A DNA stretch of 40,089 bases from an uncultured Oscillospiraceae bacterium (GTDB lineage: Bacteria > Bacillota_A > Clostridia > Oscillospirales > Oscillospiraceae): positions 1 to 40,089 of the forward strand of contig CAJUAW010000010.1 of the NCBI GenBank assembly GCA_910584605.1, read 5' to 3'. The translations under genes were made by a program, and so were the position numbers. A model generated the notes under the pieces. It saw nothing but the letters and a program-made list of their open reading frames with translations. It searched no databases and was not told the origin of the DNA. Below, in pieces: positions 24,515-31,470 of the stretch (position 1 is the first letter of the stretch; every line of letters starts with the position of its first letter).

Positions 24515-25793
24515 GGCTCTGACCTCCTGATTCTTTTTTGGCCTGGACCGTCTCCATCCGGGCCGCGTTGTGGACTACAGACAGCTGCGCGATGGTCTGC
24601 GCCACCTGCCCCAGTTCTTCCGGACCGCTGCAGGCGGCGGTGAGGAGAAAGAGGGACGGACCAGAGATGACCTCACACACCGCCTGGTAGAGGAGCTTCC
24701 CCTCCTCGCGGATCTCCCGCCAGCCCCAGCGCAGGGCGCCGCCGCTCAGCTTCCGGGCCTCCAACCCGTGGAGCGTGTTCAGGTTGTCGGTAAACTGGGC
24801 GTCGCCCTCCCGTGCGCGGTAGGCGCTCACCCGCCACACGGGGCCCTCATCCGAGCCGTCGCTCCACAGGTGTGCGCCGCCGCCATTTTCCCAGGACTCC
24901 CAGTGGTAGAGGCAGGAGCCGGGCAGGGTGAGCCGCAGGACGCCCACCGCGTGGGTGACGCGGCCCTTGCGGTAGCCGGGTGAAAACTCCTCCCGCAGCT
25001 CCGGCCCCTCGGGCAGGGCGGGCTCCCGCTCCGCCAGGGCACAGACCTCGGCGTAGGCCCTCCGGGGCAGGGGGAGGGCGGGGTCCAGCTTAGCAGCCCA
25101 CTCCAGGTCGTCCAGGATCGAGCTGTTGATGGCGGCATCCTCCTGGCTGCGGGCGGAGGGGGCAAACCAGCACCGCTCCCACAGGGCGTTGATAGCCCGG
25201 TTGCGGAAAAATCTGGCGTCCTGGGTGCGGCCGTTCCACAGAAAAAAACGCCCGGCCAGAGCCTCAATTCCCCCCTCCTCCACCAGATCCACCAGCTCCG
25301 ACAGGCGGAAGCGGCCCATGGGGGTGACCACCGTATCGGGGATGTCCTCAGGGGCGTACTGCTCCAGGTCCCAGCACAGCTGCATGCCAGATACCCCCTT
25401 GCCGCTCTCCTGACGGCACACGTCCACCAGGGTGTGAAGCCAGGGGTAGAAGTGCTCCTCTTTTATGCGCAAAAAGTCCCGGTGCTGAAAGAAACCGGTC
25501 TCGTCCTCCACCGTCAGGGCGCGGATAGGCAGGCGGTCCAGCAGCTCCACCGCCGCCCGGTGCAGTCCCGCTCCGGCGGGGGTGGACACACAGCCCCCCC
25601 ACACCTGCCAGGACTGGTCCTCCCCAGGCCGCCAGCGGAGGTCCAGCTCACCCCCCAGTGGACACAGGACGATCTTCAGGCCGCCCTTCCCCACCGTCAG
25701 ACGGCAGCCTTGCGTCTTGGCCAGGGCCGCCGCCGCCTCCAACAGCTCCTCCGGATGGTCGATCCTGCCGGTAAACTGCAGTCCGATGCTCAT
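24507..25793 (-). CDS. Unknown protein coupled to the SUFU gene
   Basis: A 428-residue soluble protein without signal or membrane segment. I do not recognise a domain. The N-terminal 90 residues look like an alpha/beta fold (LQFTGRIDHPEELLEAAAAL, then LTVGKGGLKIVLC). The middle has YPWLHTLVDVCRQESGKGVS, and a helical part from about 180 to 260 is rich in Trp and Arg. Its start overlaps the stop of the 374-residue protein (ATGA), and its end overlaps the SUFU gene. All three are therefore made together and probably act together. Codon use and GC content look like the neighbours. Confidence 0.75.
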   Translation of the reverse strand: MSIGLQFTGRIDHPEELLEAAAALAKTQGCRLTVGKGGLKIVLCPLGGELDLRWRPGEDQSWQVWGGCVSTPAGAGLHRAAVELLDRLPIRALTVEDETGFFQHRDFLRIKEEHFYPWLHTLVDVCRQESGKGVSGMQLCWDLEQYAPEDIPDTVVTPMGRFRLSELVDLVEEGGIEALAGRFFLWNGRTQDARFFRNRAINALWERCWFAPSARSQEDAAINSSILDDLEWAAKLDPALPLPRRAYAEVCALAEREPALPEGPELREEFSPGYRKGRVTHAVGVLRLTLPGSCLYHWESWENGGGAHLWSDGSDEGPVWRVSAYRAREGDAQFTDNLNTLHGLEARKLSGGALRWGWREIREEGKLLYQAVCEVISGPSLFLLTAACSGPEELGQVAQTIAQLSVVHNAARMETVQAKKESGGQSHG

Positions 25794-26914
25794 GCTTCCG
25801 CCTCCTGCTTCAACCCGATGCCCCAGGCGTCAAACCGGAGGGTGTGGAAGCTGGCCCAGGCCACCGGAGCCCCGGCAAAGACCTCCACAGCGGCGTCCAG
25901 CAGAGGCTCCAGGTCCCAGGCGATGAAGTCCAGATAGCCGAAGGCAGTCCCGGTAGCTCCGCCGGTGAAGGTGACTACCCCCTCTCCCGTCCGGCCCAGG
26001 ATCGCCCCCTCCAGCTGGTCCCGCAGGTCCAGAATCTCCTTCTGCGGCACGCCGTCCAGGGGGTAGTAGAAAAAACCGGGGACAATCCCGTCCTGGTGCA
26101 GGCGGTCCATATAGTAATCGTCCCCCTGAAGGTAGCCGCTGAGCAGAGGGACGCAGCAGCTCACCCCCACATAGACGTCCTGCCGCAGGGCCCAGTCCTC
26201 CTCCTGGCTGGGCCGGCCCTCATAGGCGGTGTACCGCTGGCAGGCGGCCTCCGGGTCATCGCAGCGGGACCAGCCCTCGGGATCGATCTCCGCCGCCACA
26301 TAACCGGCCAGCTGGTCCAGAGGGATGCTGTCCCCTGGGGCGGGGGCGTCCAGAATGGCGCACTGGTTCACATACCGCATGGCGGCCAGCTCCCCCAGTG
26401 CCTGGTCCAGCAGGGTGTACAGGATATAGCTCCGCTCCTCCCCGGGCTGGCCTCTCAGCTTGCCGCAGTACAGCTGCAGGCCCAGGCCGTTGGCCTCCTG
26501 CTTCTCCGCCCACACCTGGACGTCCTTCAGGGTGACCTCCTGCCCGAACATCCGCAGGCCGAAGCTCCGGGAGCGGGTGCGGCCCACCAGGATGTTCCAC
26601 CGGTCCAGCAGTTCCTTCGGGGCCCGCCGCTGGAAATAGGCCAGCTGAAACAGCCGGGTCCGGTCCCCCTCGGGGACCAGAATCAGCTCATACTTCTCCC
26701 CATTGCGGCCCAGCTCAAAGGCAGGGGCGGAGAAGGCGGGAGCCAGCAGCTCCGAGCACCGCTCCACCAGCTGTTCGCTGACGGACTCCCGGTCCATCAG
26801 GGTCCGCAGCTCATGCTCGCCAGCCAGAAAGGAGGCCCAGCCCTCCTCCGTCCGCACCCGGAAGGGCTTCTGGTCCAGGGGCAGGGATAATTCTCTTACG
26901 CGCTCCTCATCCAT
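25790..26914 (-). CDS. Unknown protein, first gene of the SUFU-linked trio
   Basis: A 374-residue soluble protein with no signal peptide and no domain that I can name. It is acidic and rich in Trp, Tyr and Phe (QLAYFQRRAPKELLDRWNIL near 90; DDYYMDRLHQDGIVPGFFYY near 273). A Gly/Thr-rich turn (TFTGGATGTAFGYLDF) lies near 325. It starts 16 bases after the fumarase beta gene behind AAGGAG and is coupled to the next gene by an ATGA overlap. It resembles in size and composition the immunity-like proteins common here, but that is only an impression. Confidence 0.72.
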   Translation of the reverse strand: MDEERVRELSLPLDQKPFRVRTEEGWASFLAGEHELRTLMDRESVSEQLVERCSELLAPAFSAPAFELGRNGEKYELILVPEGDRTRLFQLAYFQRRAPKELLDRWNILVGRTRSRSFGLRMFGQEVTLKDVQVWAEKQEANGLGLQLYCGKLRGQPGEERSYILYTLLDQALGELAAMRYVNQCAILDAPAPGDSIPLDQLAGYVAAEIDPEGWSRCDDPEAACQRYTAYEGRPSQEEDWALRQDVYVGVSCCVPLLSGYLQGDDYYMDRLHQDGIVPGFFYYPLDGVPQKEILDLRDQLEGAILGRTGEGVVTFTGGATGTAFGYLDFIAWDLEPLLDAAVEVFAGAPVAWASFHTLRFDAWGIGLKQEAEA

Positions 26915-26930
26915 GGAGGAACACTCCTTT

Positions 26931-27497
26931 CTATCCTTTCTCGTTCAAGCTGGCCAGATAGGCTGCGGGGCCGCTCTCGTACAGATCGCCTCCGTGGGCG
27001 TCCAAAATGACGGTAAGGGGCATCTCCTCCACCGCCAGGCGGCGGACCGCCTCGCAGCCCAGGTCCTCCCAGCAGATGACCTCCAGCTCCCGGACGCAGG
27101 CGGCCATCAGCGCCCCCGCGCCCCCCAGGGCGGCCAGGTAGACGGCCCCATTGCGCACCACCGCCTCTTTGACGGCCTGATTCCGGGCGCCCTTGCCGAT
27201 CATGACGGCCTGGCCCAGGTCCAGCAGCCGTGGGGAGTAGGCGTCCATCCGCCCGCTGGTGGTGGGACCGGCGGAGCCGATCACCTCGCCGGGCCGCTCC
27301 GGGGTGGGGCCCACATAGTACAGCGCCGAGCCCTCCACCGGGAAAGGCAGAGCCTCCCCGGCGTCCAGCCGCTCCATCATCCGCTTGTGGGCAGCGTCAC
27401 GGGCGGTGTACACCGTTCCGGACAGCAGCACCGTGTCCCCCGCCTTTAAAGGCGCCAGATCCTCCCGGGTGACGGGGGTGGTCAGTTTGTATTGCAT
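26931..27497 (-). CDS. Iron-sulfur fumarate hydratase, beta subunit
   Basis: A 188-residue subunit of class I fumarase, matching the C-terminal part of the single-chain enzyme. Recognisable parts are LKAGDTVLLSGTVYTARDAAHKR near the start, the ALYYVGPTP stretch and the conserved GSAGPTTSGRMD. With the alpha subunit it interconverts fumarate and malate. The ATG at 27497 follows GGAGG and gives the usual length; a longer reading adds 14 residues with no site. Two-subunit tartrate dehydratase is closely related and cannot be excluded. It is separated from the alpha gene by one unknown gene. Confidence 0.92.
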   Translation of the reverse strand: MQYKLTTPVTREDLAPLKAGDTVLLSGTVYTARDAAHKRMMERLDAGEALPFPVEGSALYYVGPTPERPGEVIGSAGPTTSGRMDAYSPRLLDLGQAVMIGKGARNQAVKEAVVRNGAVYLAALGGAGALMAACVRELEVICWEDLGCEAVRRLAVEEMPLTVILDAHGGDLYESGPAAYLASLNEKG

Positions 27498-27510
27498 AAA
27501 AACGCCTCCA

Positions 27511-28167
27511 TTATTGGAATAGCTGTTCAAACACCGCAAAGGTCTCCTCGCTCATCCGCCGGGTGGCAGTCAGACTGCTGGACAGCACGCTGCCGTTTGC
27601 GGCAAATTTCAGCGGCTTTTCCTTGCTTTTCGGATGGCCGAAGCGCAGCTGGGGCAGGACCTCGTCGGGGAGCTGGCGGAGCTCGATCGAGCTGCCCTCC
27701 TCCCCCCACACCGCCCACTGGGAACAGCAGTTGAAGGGATTTTGGTGCTCCAGATGGGGCTTTTCCACCTGCCCCGACAGAGGAATGACCTGAATTCCTT
27801 CCGGCACATCCTCCAGGCGGTCAAAATGTCTGCAGTCCCAAGTCCAATAAAATGGGGCCTTGGCGCCAAACGCGTACCGACGTTCCAGGGCGACGCCTTC
27901 CGGAATCAGCGCGCTGTGCTGGGTCCCCAGCTCCCGCATGCAGTAGTCGAAGGCTTGCTCCCGGTGAGTCACGGGCAGGCGGGCCAGCACATACAGATGC
28001 TTGTTCATCTGGGTGACGGGAAAGACCACGTCCCCCACCTGGATGGAGGCGATGGTGGGCATCCGGGAATGAATGCTGCCATAGACCACCTTGATCGGGC
28101 CGGTATCCTCCGCCCTTTGGATCTCCTTCCACCGGTCCTGGGGCCAGCAGACCATATACCCCGCCAT
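27511..28167 (-). CDS. Unknown protein between the fumarase subunit genes
   Basis: A 218-residue soluble protein that I do not recognise. The N-terminal half (about 1-85) looks like a compact strand-rich domain: GPIKVVYGSIHSRMPTIASI, GDVVFPVTQMNKHLYVLARL. The middle has APFYWTWDCRHFD and FNCCSQWAVWGEEGS, and the end is basic and helical. Its ATG lies one base after the alpha-subunit stop, and the beta subunit starts 13 bases after it, so it is translated within the fumarase message. It could be a maturation or partner protein, or an insertion of an unrelated gene. Confidence 0.75.
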   Translation of the reverse strand: MAGYMVCWPQDRWKEIQRAEDTGPIKVVYGSIHSRMPTIASIQVGDVVFPVTQMNKHLYVLARLPVTHREQAFDYCMRELGTQHSALIPEGVALERRYAFGAKAPFYWTWDCRHFDRLEDVPEGIQVIPLSGQVEKPHLEHQNPFNCCSQWAVWGEEGSSIELRQLPDEVLPQLRFGHPKSKEKPLKFAANGSVLSSSLTATRRMSEETFAVFEQLFQ

Positions 28168-28168
28168 C

Positions 28169-29008
28169 TTACAGCACCTCTTTCGCTCTTCTGGTGACGT
28201 GACAGCTCACGTTCACCGCCACGGGCAGTCCGGCCACGTGGGTGGGGGCGGTCTCGATGGCCAGCCCCAGGCAGGTGGTCCTTCCGCCGAAGCCCTGGGG
28301 ACCGATGCCCAGGGCGTTGACCGCCTCCAGCAGCTCATCCTCCAGGGCCTTGTAGAAGGGATCGGGGTTGGGCTCGTCCAGCGGGCGGAGCAGGGCGTGC
28401 TTGGCCAGGGCGGCCACCTTGTCGAAGGAGCCGCCGATCCCGATGCCCAGCACGGTGGGCGGGCAGGGGTTGGGCCCAGCCAGCCGGACCGTCTCCACCA
28501 CGAACCGCTTCACACCCTCCACCCCGTCGGCGGGCTTGAGCATGGCAAGGCGGCTCATGTTCTCCGAGCCGAAGCCCTTGGGGACCACCGTGACGGTACA
28601 CCGGTCCCCGGGGACAATACGCACCGTAATCGAAGCAGGGGTGTTATCCTCTGTGTTGACCCGGCGCAGGGGGTCGGCCACGATGGATTTCCGCAAAAAG
28701 CCCTCGCCGTAGCCCCAGCGGACCCCCTCGTGGATGGCCGCTTCAAACTCCCCCTCGATGTGGACCTCCTGGCCCAGTTCCACAAAGACGCAGGCCATGC
28801 CGGTATCCTGACAGATGGGCAGGCTCTGTGCTCCGGCCTGGACCAGGTTGTCCTGAAGCAGGGAAAGGGTCTCCTCCGCCAAGGGCCAGGGCTCGGCCTG
28901 ACGGAAGCGGTCCAGGGCGGCGGCCACGTCGGCGGGCAGGCGGGTGTTGGCCTGGAGGCACAGCCGGGCCACGGCATCGCGGATCAGAGCGGCAGAAATG
29001 GTTCGCAT
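28169..29008 (-). CDS. Iron-sulfur fumarate hydratase, alpha subunit
   Basis: A 279-residue subunit of class I, oxygen-sensitive fumarase. The three likely cluster cysteines are in PICQDTGMA (about 66), AGPNPCPPTV (about 181) and GGRTTCLG (about 246). The glycine-rich GIGIGGSFDK lies between the last two. It works with the beta subunit to hydrate fumarate to malate. It has its own promoter, starts behind GAGGAAG, and heads a leftward operon that ends in rubrerythrin. Tartrate dehydratase alpha subunit is the alternative. Confidence 0.93.
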   Translation of the reverse strand: MRTISAALIRDAVARLCLQANTRLPADVAAALDRFRQAEPWPLAEETLSLLQDNLVQAGAQSLPICQDTGMACVFVELGQEVHIEGEFEAAIHEGVRWGYGEGFLRKSIVADPLRRVNTEDNTPASITVRIVPGDRCTVTVVPKGFGSENMSRLAMLKPADGVEGVKRFVVETVRLAGPNPCPPTVLGIGIGGSFDKVAALAKHALLRPLDEPNPDPFYKALEDELLEAVNALGIGPQGFGGRTTCLGLAIETAPTHVAGLPVAVNVSCHVTRRAKEVL

Positions 29009-29043
29009 GGAAAAAACTTCCTCTCTGTATGCATTTCTGCTTC

Positions 29044-29072
29044 ATTTTACCATATGAAAAGCAGCCTTTCAA
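29044..29072 (-). promoter_or_regulatory. Promoter of the fumarase operon
   Basis: On the minus strand TTGAAA (29067-29072) and TAAAAT (29044-29049) are 17 bases apart, about 36 bases before the fumarase alpha start. Confidence 0.7.
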
Positions 29073-29083
29073 TGAGTAACCAC

Positions 29084-29128
29084 GAAAAAAGAGCGTGCTG
29101 AAGACATAAAATCTGCAGCACGCTTTTT
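29084..29128 (-). terminator. Terminator after the XRE gene
   Basis: AGCGTGCTG (29092-29100) pairs with CAGCACGCT (29116-29124) around a 15-base loop. On the minus strand CTTTTTTC follows (29084-29091), separating the XRE transcript from the fumarase promoter. A T run also stands on the other side. Confidence 0.8.
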
Positions 29129-29150
29129 CCCCGTGGGACCTCCGCCGCCG

Positions 29151-29195
29151 TCAGCAGCAGCTTCCACAGCAGGTTCCCCCGGCGGATGCGGACAT
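29151..29195 (-). CDS. Possible 14-residue Cys-rich peptide
   Basis: ATG at 29195 to TGA at 29151 reads MSASAGGTCCGSCC, with four cysteines among the last six residues. A strong ribosome site, GGAGG, formed by the last codons of the XRE gene, stands eight bases before the start. The reading frame lies between that stop and the terminator. So short a frame can occur by chance. The site, the spacing and the unusual composition make it worth recording. No modifying enzyme is nearby. Confidence 0.35.
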   Translation of the reverse strand: MSASAGGTCCGSCC

Positions 29196-29198
29196 AGT

Positions 29199-29408
29199 TT
29201 ATTCCTCCACAACGGTAAGAATATCGGTGAGCCGGCAGTCCAGCGCCTGGATAATCCGGCCCAGATTGTAGCCGTCCAGACGGTAGACCTTGTTTTTGTA
29301 GTAACTGTCAATAACGTGATATTGAATACCAGTACGCTTTGCAAGACTATATCGGCTGATGCCGTTGGTGTCTAAATAGTCGGCTAGACAAAACCGTACA
29401 ACCTTCAT
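29199..29408 (-). CDS. Small XRE-family (Cro/CI) regulator
   Basis: A 69-residue DNA-binding protein made of almost only a helix-turn-helix of the Cro/CI type: ISRYSLAKRTGIQYHVIDSY at about 17-36, then LGRIIQALDCRLTDIL. The start at 29408 follows GAGGG; an upstream in-frame start adds 11 residues that do not belong to the fold. It is divergent from a 49-residue gene across a short AT-rich gap with three GGTATAT copies, which are likely its operators. Such small XRE proteins are common in phage remnants and mobile islands. Confidence 0.88.
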   Translation of the reverse strand: MKVVRFCLADYLDTNGISRYSLAKRTGIQYHVIDSYYKNKVYRLDGYNLGRIIQALDCRLTDILTVVEE

Positions 29409-29425
29409 CACTATACCCTCTCTTT

Positions 29426-29497
29426 GGTATATATCATACAAAAGCTATATGGTAATTGACAAGCAACGCCTTTAGGTATATTCTTAAATAGGTATAT
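29426..29497. promoter_or_regulatory. Overlapping divergent promoters with GGTATAT repeats
   Basis: On the plus strand TTGACA (29456-29461) and TATTCT (29479-29484) are 17 bases apart. On the minus strand TTGTCA (29457-29462) and TATGAT are 18 bases apart, so the two -35 boxes overlap back to back. GGTATAT occurs at 29426-29432, 29475-29481 and 29491-29497; the last two are 16 bases apart and flank the plus-strand -10. They are candidate sites for the XRE protein, which would control both genes. Confidence 0.65.
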
Positions 29498-29515
29498 GTA
29501 ATGGAGGTGAATATT

Positions 29516-29665
29516 ATGACCGACTATCAAAAACCGTACCATCTTCTCTTCAACGCGATCACGGACGCGCTGGAGGCGCTGGAGCGCTTGGACGTACCTG
29601 CCGCCACCCGTCTGCTGCAGGACGCCCAGATCAAAGCGGAGGAGCATATAATAGGGGAACCGTAG
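29516..29665 (+). CDS. Small conserved-looking protein, 49 residues
   Basis: A 49-residue helical protein opening MTDYQKPYHLLFNAITDALE, then LERLDVPAATRLLQDAQIKA. It is like the short proteins with a ...LFNAITDALEALE...QAQ..AEE pattern seen in Clostridia phages and mobile islands; the function is unknown. GGAGGTG stands seven bases before the ATG, and a clear promoter precedes it. It lies divergent from the XRE gene. It is cytoplasmic, with no signal. Confidence 0.8.
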   Translation: MTDYQKPYHLLFNAITDALEALERLDVPAATRLLQDAQIKAEEHIIGEP

Positions 29666-29666
29666 A

Positions 29667-29694
29667 ACAGGGCGCGCCGGTTGGCGCGCCCTGT
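29667..29694 (+). terminator. Hairpin after the 49-residue gene
   Basis: ACAGGGCGCGCC (29667-29678) pairs perfectly with GGCGCGCCCTGT (29683-29694) around GGTT. Only CCCTTCT follows rather than a T run, so it is a probable but weak terminator. Confidence 0.65.
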
Positions 29695-29733
29695 CCCTTC
29701 TGCAAAAAATATTCACAAAATAAAAAATACCTC

Positions 29734-29762
29734 TTGACTTTAGCAATTCTTTGCGTTACACT
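29734..29762 (+). promoter_or_regulatory. Promoter of the symporter gene
   Basis: TTGACT (29734-29739) and TACACT (29757-29762) are 17 bases apart, giving a leader of about 43 bases before the start at 29812. Confidence 0.7.
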
Positions 29763-29811
29763 TCAACAGTACAAAGTGTCAAAGCAGGCACAAAGGAGAG
29801 GACTGTTTCCT

Positions 29812-31371
29812 ATGGCAATCAAAATGATTCTGCTGCTGGTATTTTTCGGGGTTATGGTGGGCATTGGCCTGTACTGCCGGAAAAATGCCACTGACGTCAA
29901 CGGCTTCGTGCTGGGCGGACGCTCCGTGGGGCCCTGGCTCACCGCCTTTGCCTACGGCACGTCTTATTTCTCCGCCGTGGTCTTCGTGGGCTACGCCGGT
30001 CAATTTGGCTGGAAGTACGGCATCGCCGCCACCTGGGCGGGCATCGGCAACGCGGTTTTGGGGTCTTTGCTGGCCTGGGTGGTGCTGGGCCGGCGCACCC
30101 GCATTATGACCCAGCATCTGGACTCCGCCACCATGCCTGAGTTTTTTGGCAAGCGGTTCGGCTCCACCTCTTTGAAGATCACCGCCTCGGTGATCATCTT
30201 CATCTTCCTGATCCCCTACACCGCCAGCCTGTACAACGGTCTGTCCCGGCTGTTCGGCATGGCCTTTGACATCGACTACTCCGTGTGCGTCGTTGTCATG
30301 GCGATCCTGACCGGCGTCTACGTCATCGCCGGCGGCTATATGGCCACCGCCATCAACGACTTTATCCAGGGCATCATCATGCTCTTCGGCATTTGCGCCG
30401 TCATCTTCGCGGTGCTCCACAGCCAGGGCGGCTTCCTGGCCGCTCTGGAGGGGCTGGCCAAGATCCCCGCTGAGGAGACCGCCGGTCCGGTGGCGGGCGC
30501 GCCCGGTATCTTCGCCTCCTTCTTCGGCCCCGACCCGGTGAACCTGCTGGGCGTGGTGATCCTCACCTCCCTGGGCACCTGGGGCCTGCCCCAGATGGTC
30601 CAGAAATTCTACGCCATCAAGAGCGAAAAATCCATTAACACCGGCACGGTGGTCTCCACCGTCTTCGCGCTGGTGGTGGCGGGCGGCTGCTACTTCCTGG
30701 GCGGCTTTGGCCGGCTGTTCTCCGACAAGATCGACATCGCCGCCAATGGCTACGACTCCGTCGTGCCCACCATGCTCTCCGGCCTGCCGGAGATCCTGCT
30801 GGCCGTGGTGGTGATCCTGGTGCTGTCCGCATCCATGTCCACCCTCAGCTCCCTGGTGCTCACCTCCAGCTCCACCCTCACCCTGGACCTGCTGAAGGGC
30901 CACGTCATCAAGAAGATGGACGAGAAACAGCAGGTGTCCATCATGCGGTGCCTCATCGTGGTGTTTATCGCCATCTCGGTGGTGCTGGCCATCATCCAGT
31001 ACAAATCCACCGTCACCTTCATCGCCCAGCTGATGGGCGTGTCCTGGGGCGCACTGGCGGGCGCCTTCCTGGCCCCCTTCCTCTACGGTCTGTACTGGAA
31101 GGGCGCCACCAAAACCGCCTGCTGGGTCAGCTTCATCTTCTCCACAGCGGTCATGCTGGCGGATATCTCCCCTCTGAAGGTCCACTTCCCCACCCTGCTG
31201 GTCTCCCCCATTAACTGCGGCGCGTTCTGCATGATCGCCGGGCTGATCATCGTGCCGGTGGTCTCCCTCGTCACCGCCAAGCCCGAGAAGAGGCTGGTGG
31301 ACGACGCCTTCTCCTGCTACGACGAGAGGGTCACCGTCCGCAAGAGCCAGACCCTGGGCGACCCTTCCTGA
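29812..31371 (+). CDS. Sodium:solute symporter (SSS family)
   Basis: A 519-residue integral membrane carrier of the SSS family, with about 13 hydrophobic segments. Typical parts are GGRSVGPWLTAFAYGTSYFSA (about 38-57, given in part), the aromatic loop GYAGQFGWKYG, and GGYMATAINDFIQGIIM near 180. The sodium-site region with SASMSTLSSLVLTSSS lies near 340. Such carriers take up proline, pantothenate, sugars or other solutes with sodium. The substrate is not clear. The start at 29812 follows AAGGAGAGG; an earlier in-frame start adds 26 residues that overlap the promoter. It is read alone or with the amidohydrolase 99 bases downstream. Confidence 0.94.
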   Translation: MAIKMILLLVFFGVMVGIGLYCRKNATDVNGFVLGGRSVGPWLTAFAYGTSYFSAVVFVGYAGQFGWKYGIAATWAGIGNAVLGSLLAWVVLGRRTRIMTQHLDSATMPEFFGKRFGSTSLKITASVIIFIFLIPYTASLYNGLSRLFGMAFDIDYSVCVVVMAILTGVYVIAGGYMATAINDFIQGIIMLFGICAVIFAVLHSQGGFLAALEGLAKIPAEETAGPVAGAPGIFASFFGPDPVNLLGVVILTSLGTWGLPQMVQKFYAIKSEKSINTGTVVSTVFALVVAGGCYFLGGFGRLFSDKIDIAANGYDSVVPTMLSGLPEILLAVVVILVLSASMSTLSSLVLTSSSTLTLDLLKGHVIKKMDEKQQVSIMRCLIVVFIAISVVLAIIQYKSTVTFIAQLMGVSWGALAGAFLAPFLYGLYWKGATKTACWVSFIFSTAVMLADISPLKVHFPTLLVSPINCGAFCMIAGLIIVPVVSLVTAKPEKRLVDDAFSCYDERVTVRKSQTLGDPS

Positions 31372-31391
31372 CAAAAAATCCCCTTTTCCTC

Positions 31392-31444
31392 TTTTAAATT
31401 GGCAGAACCTGTGGTATGCTTAGGTCTATCGCAGGTTCTGCCAA
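31392..31444 (+). promoter_or_regulatory. Promoter inside a perfect 13-base inverted repeat
   Basis: TTGGCAGAACCTG (31399-31411) is repeated inverted at 31432-31444 with 20 bases between. An extended -10 (TGG then TATGCT at 31415-31420) with a weak TTTTAA -35 lies so that the repeat encloses the -10 and the predicted start of transcription. It may be an operator, an attenuator hairpin or the symporter terminator (CTTTTCC follows). Confidence 0.6.
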
Positions 31445-31470
31445 CTTTTCCAGAAAGGAATCCTGTCCCC

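Noticed and set aside
29666..29733. A further small gene between the 49-residue gene and the symporter promoter
   Set aside because: Only a GC-rich hairpin and an A/T-rich stretch are present; no start with a ribosome site.
29779..31374. A 531-residue open frame opposite the symporter
   Set aside because: Asp/Gln/Gly/His-rich shadow of a membrane protein gene; no start signal.
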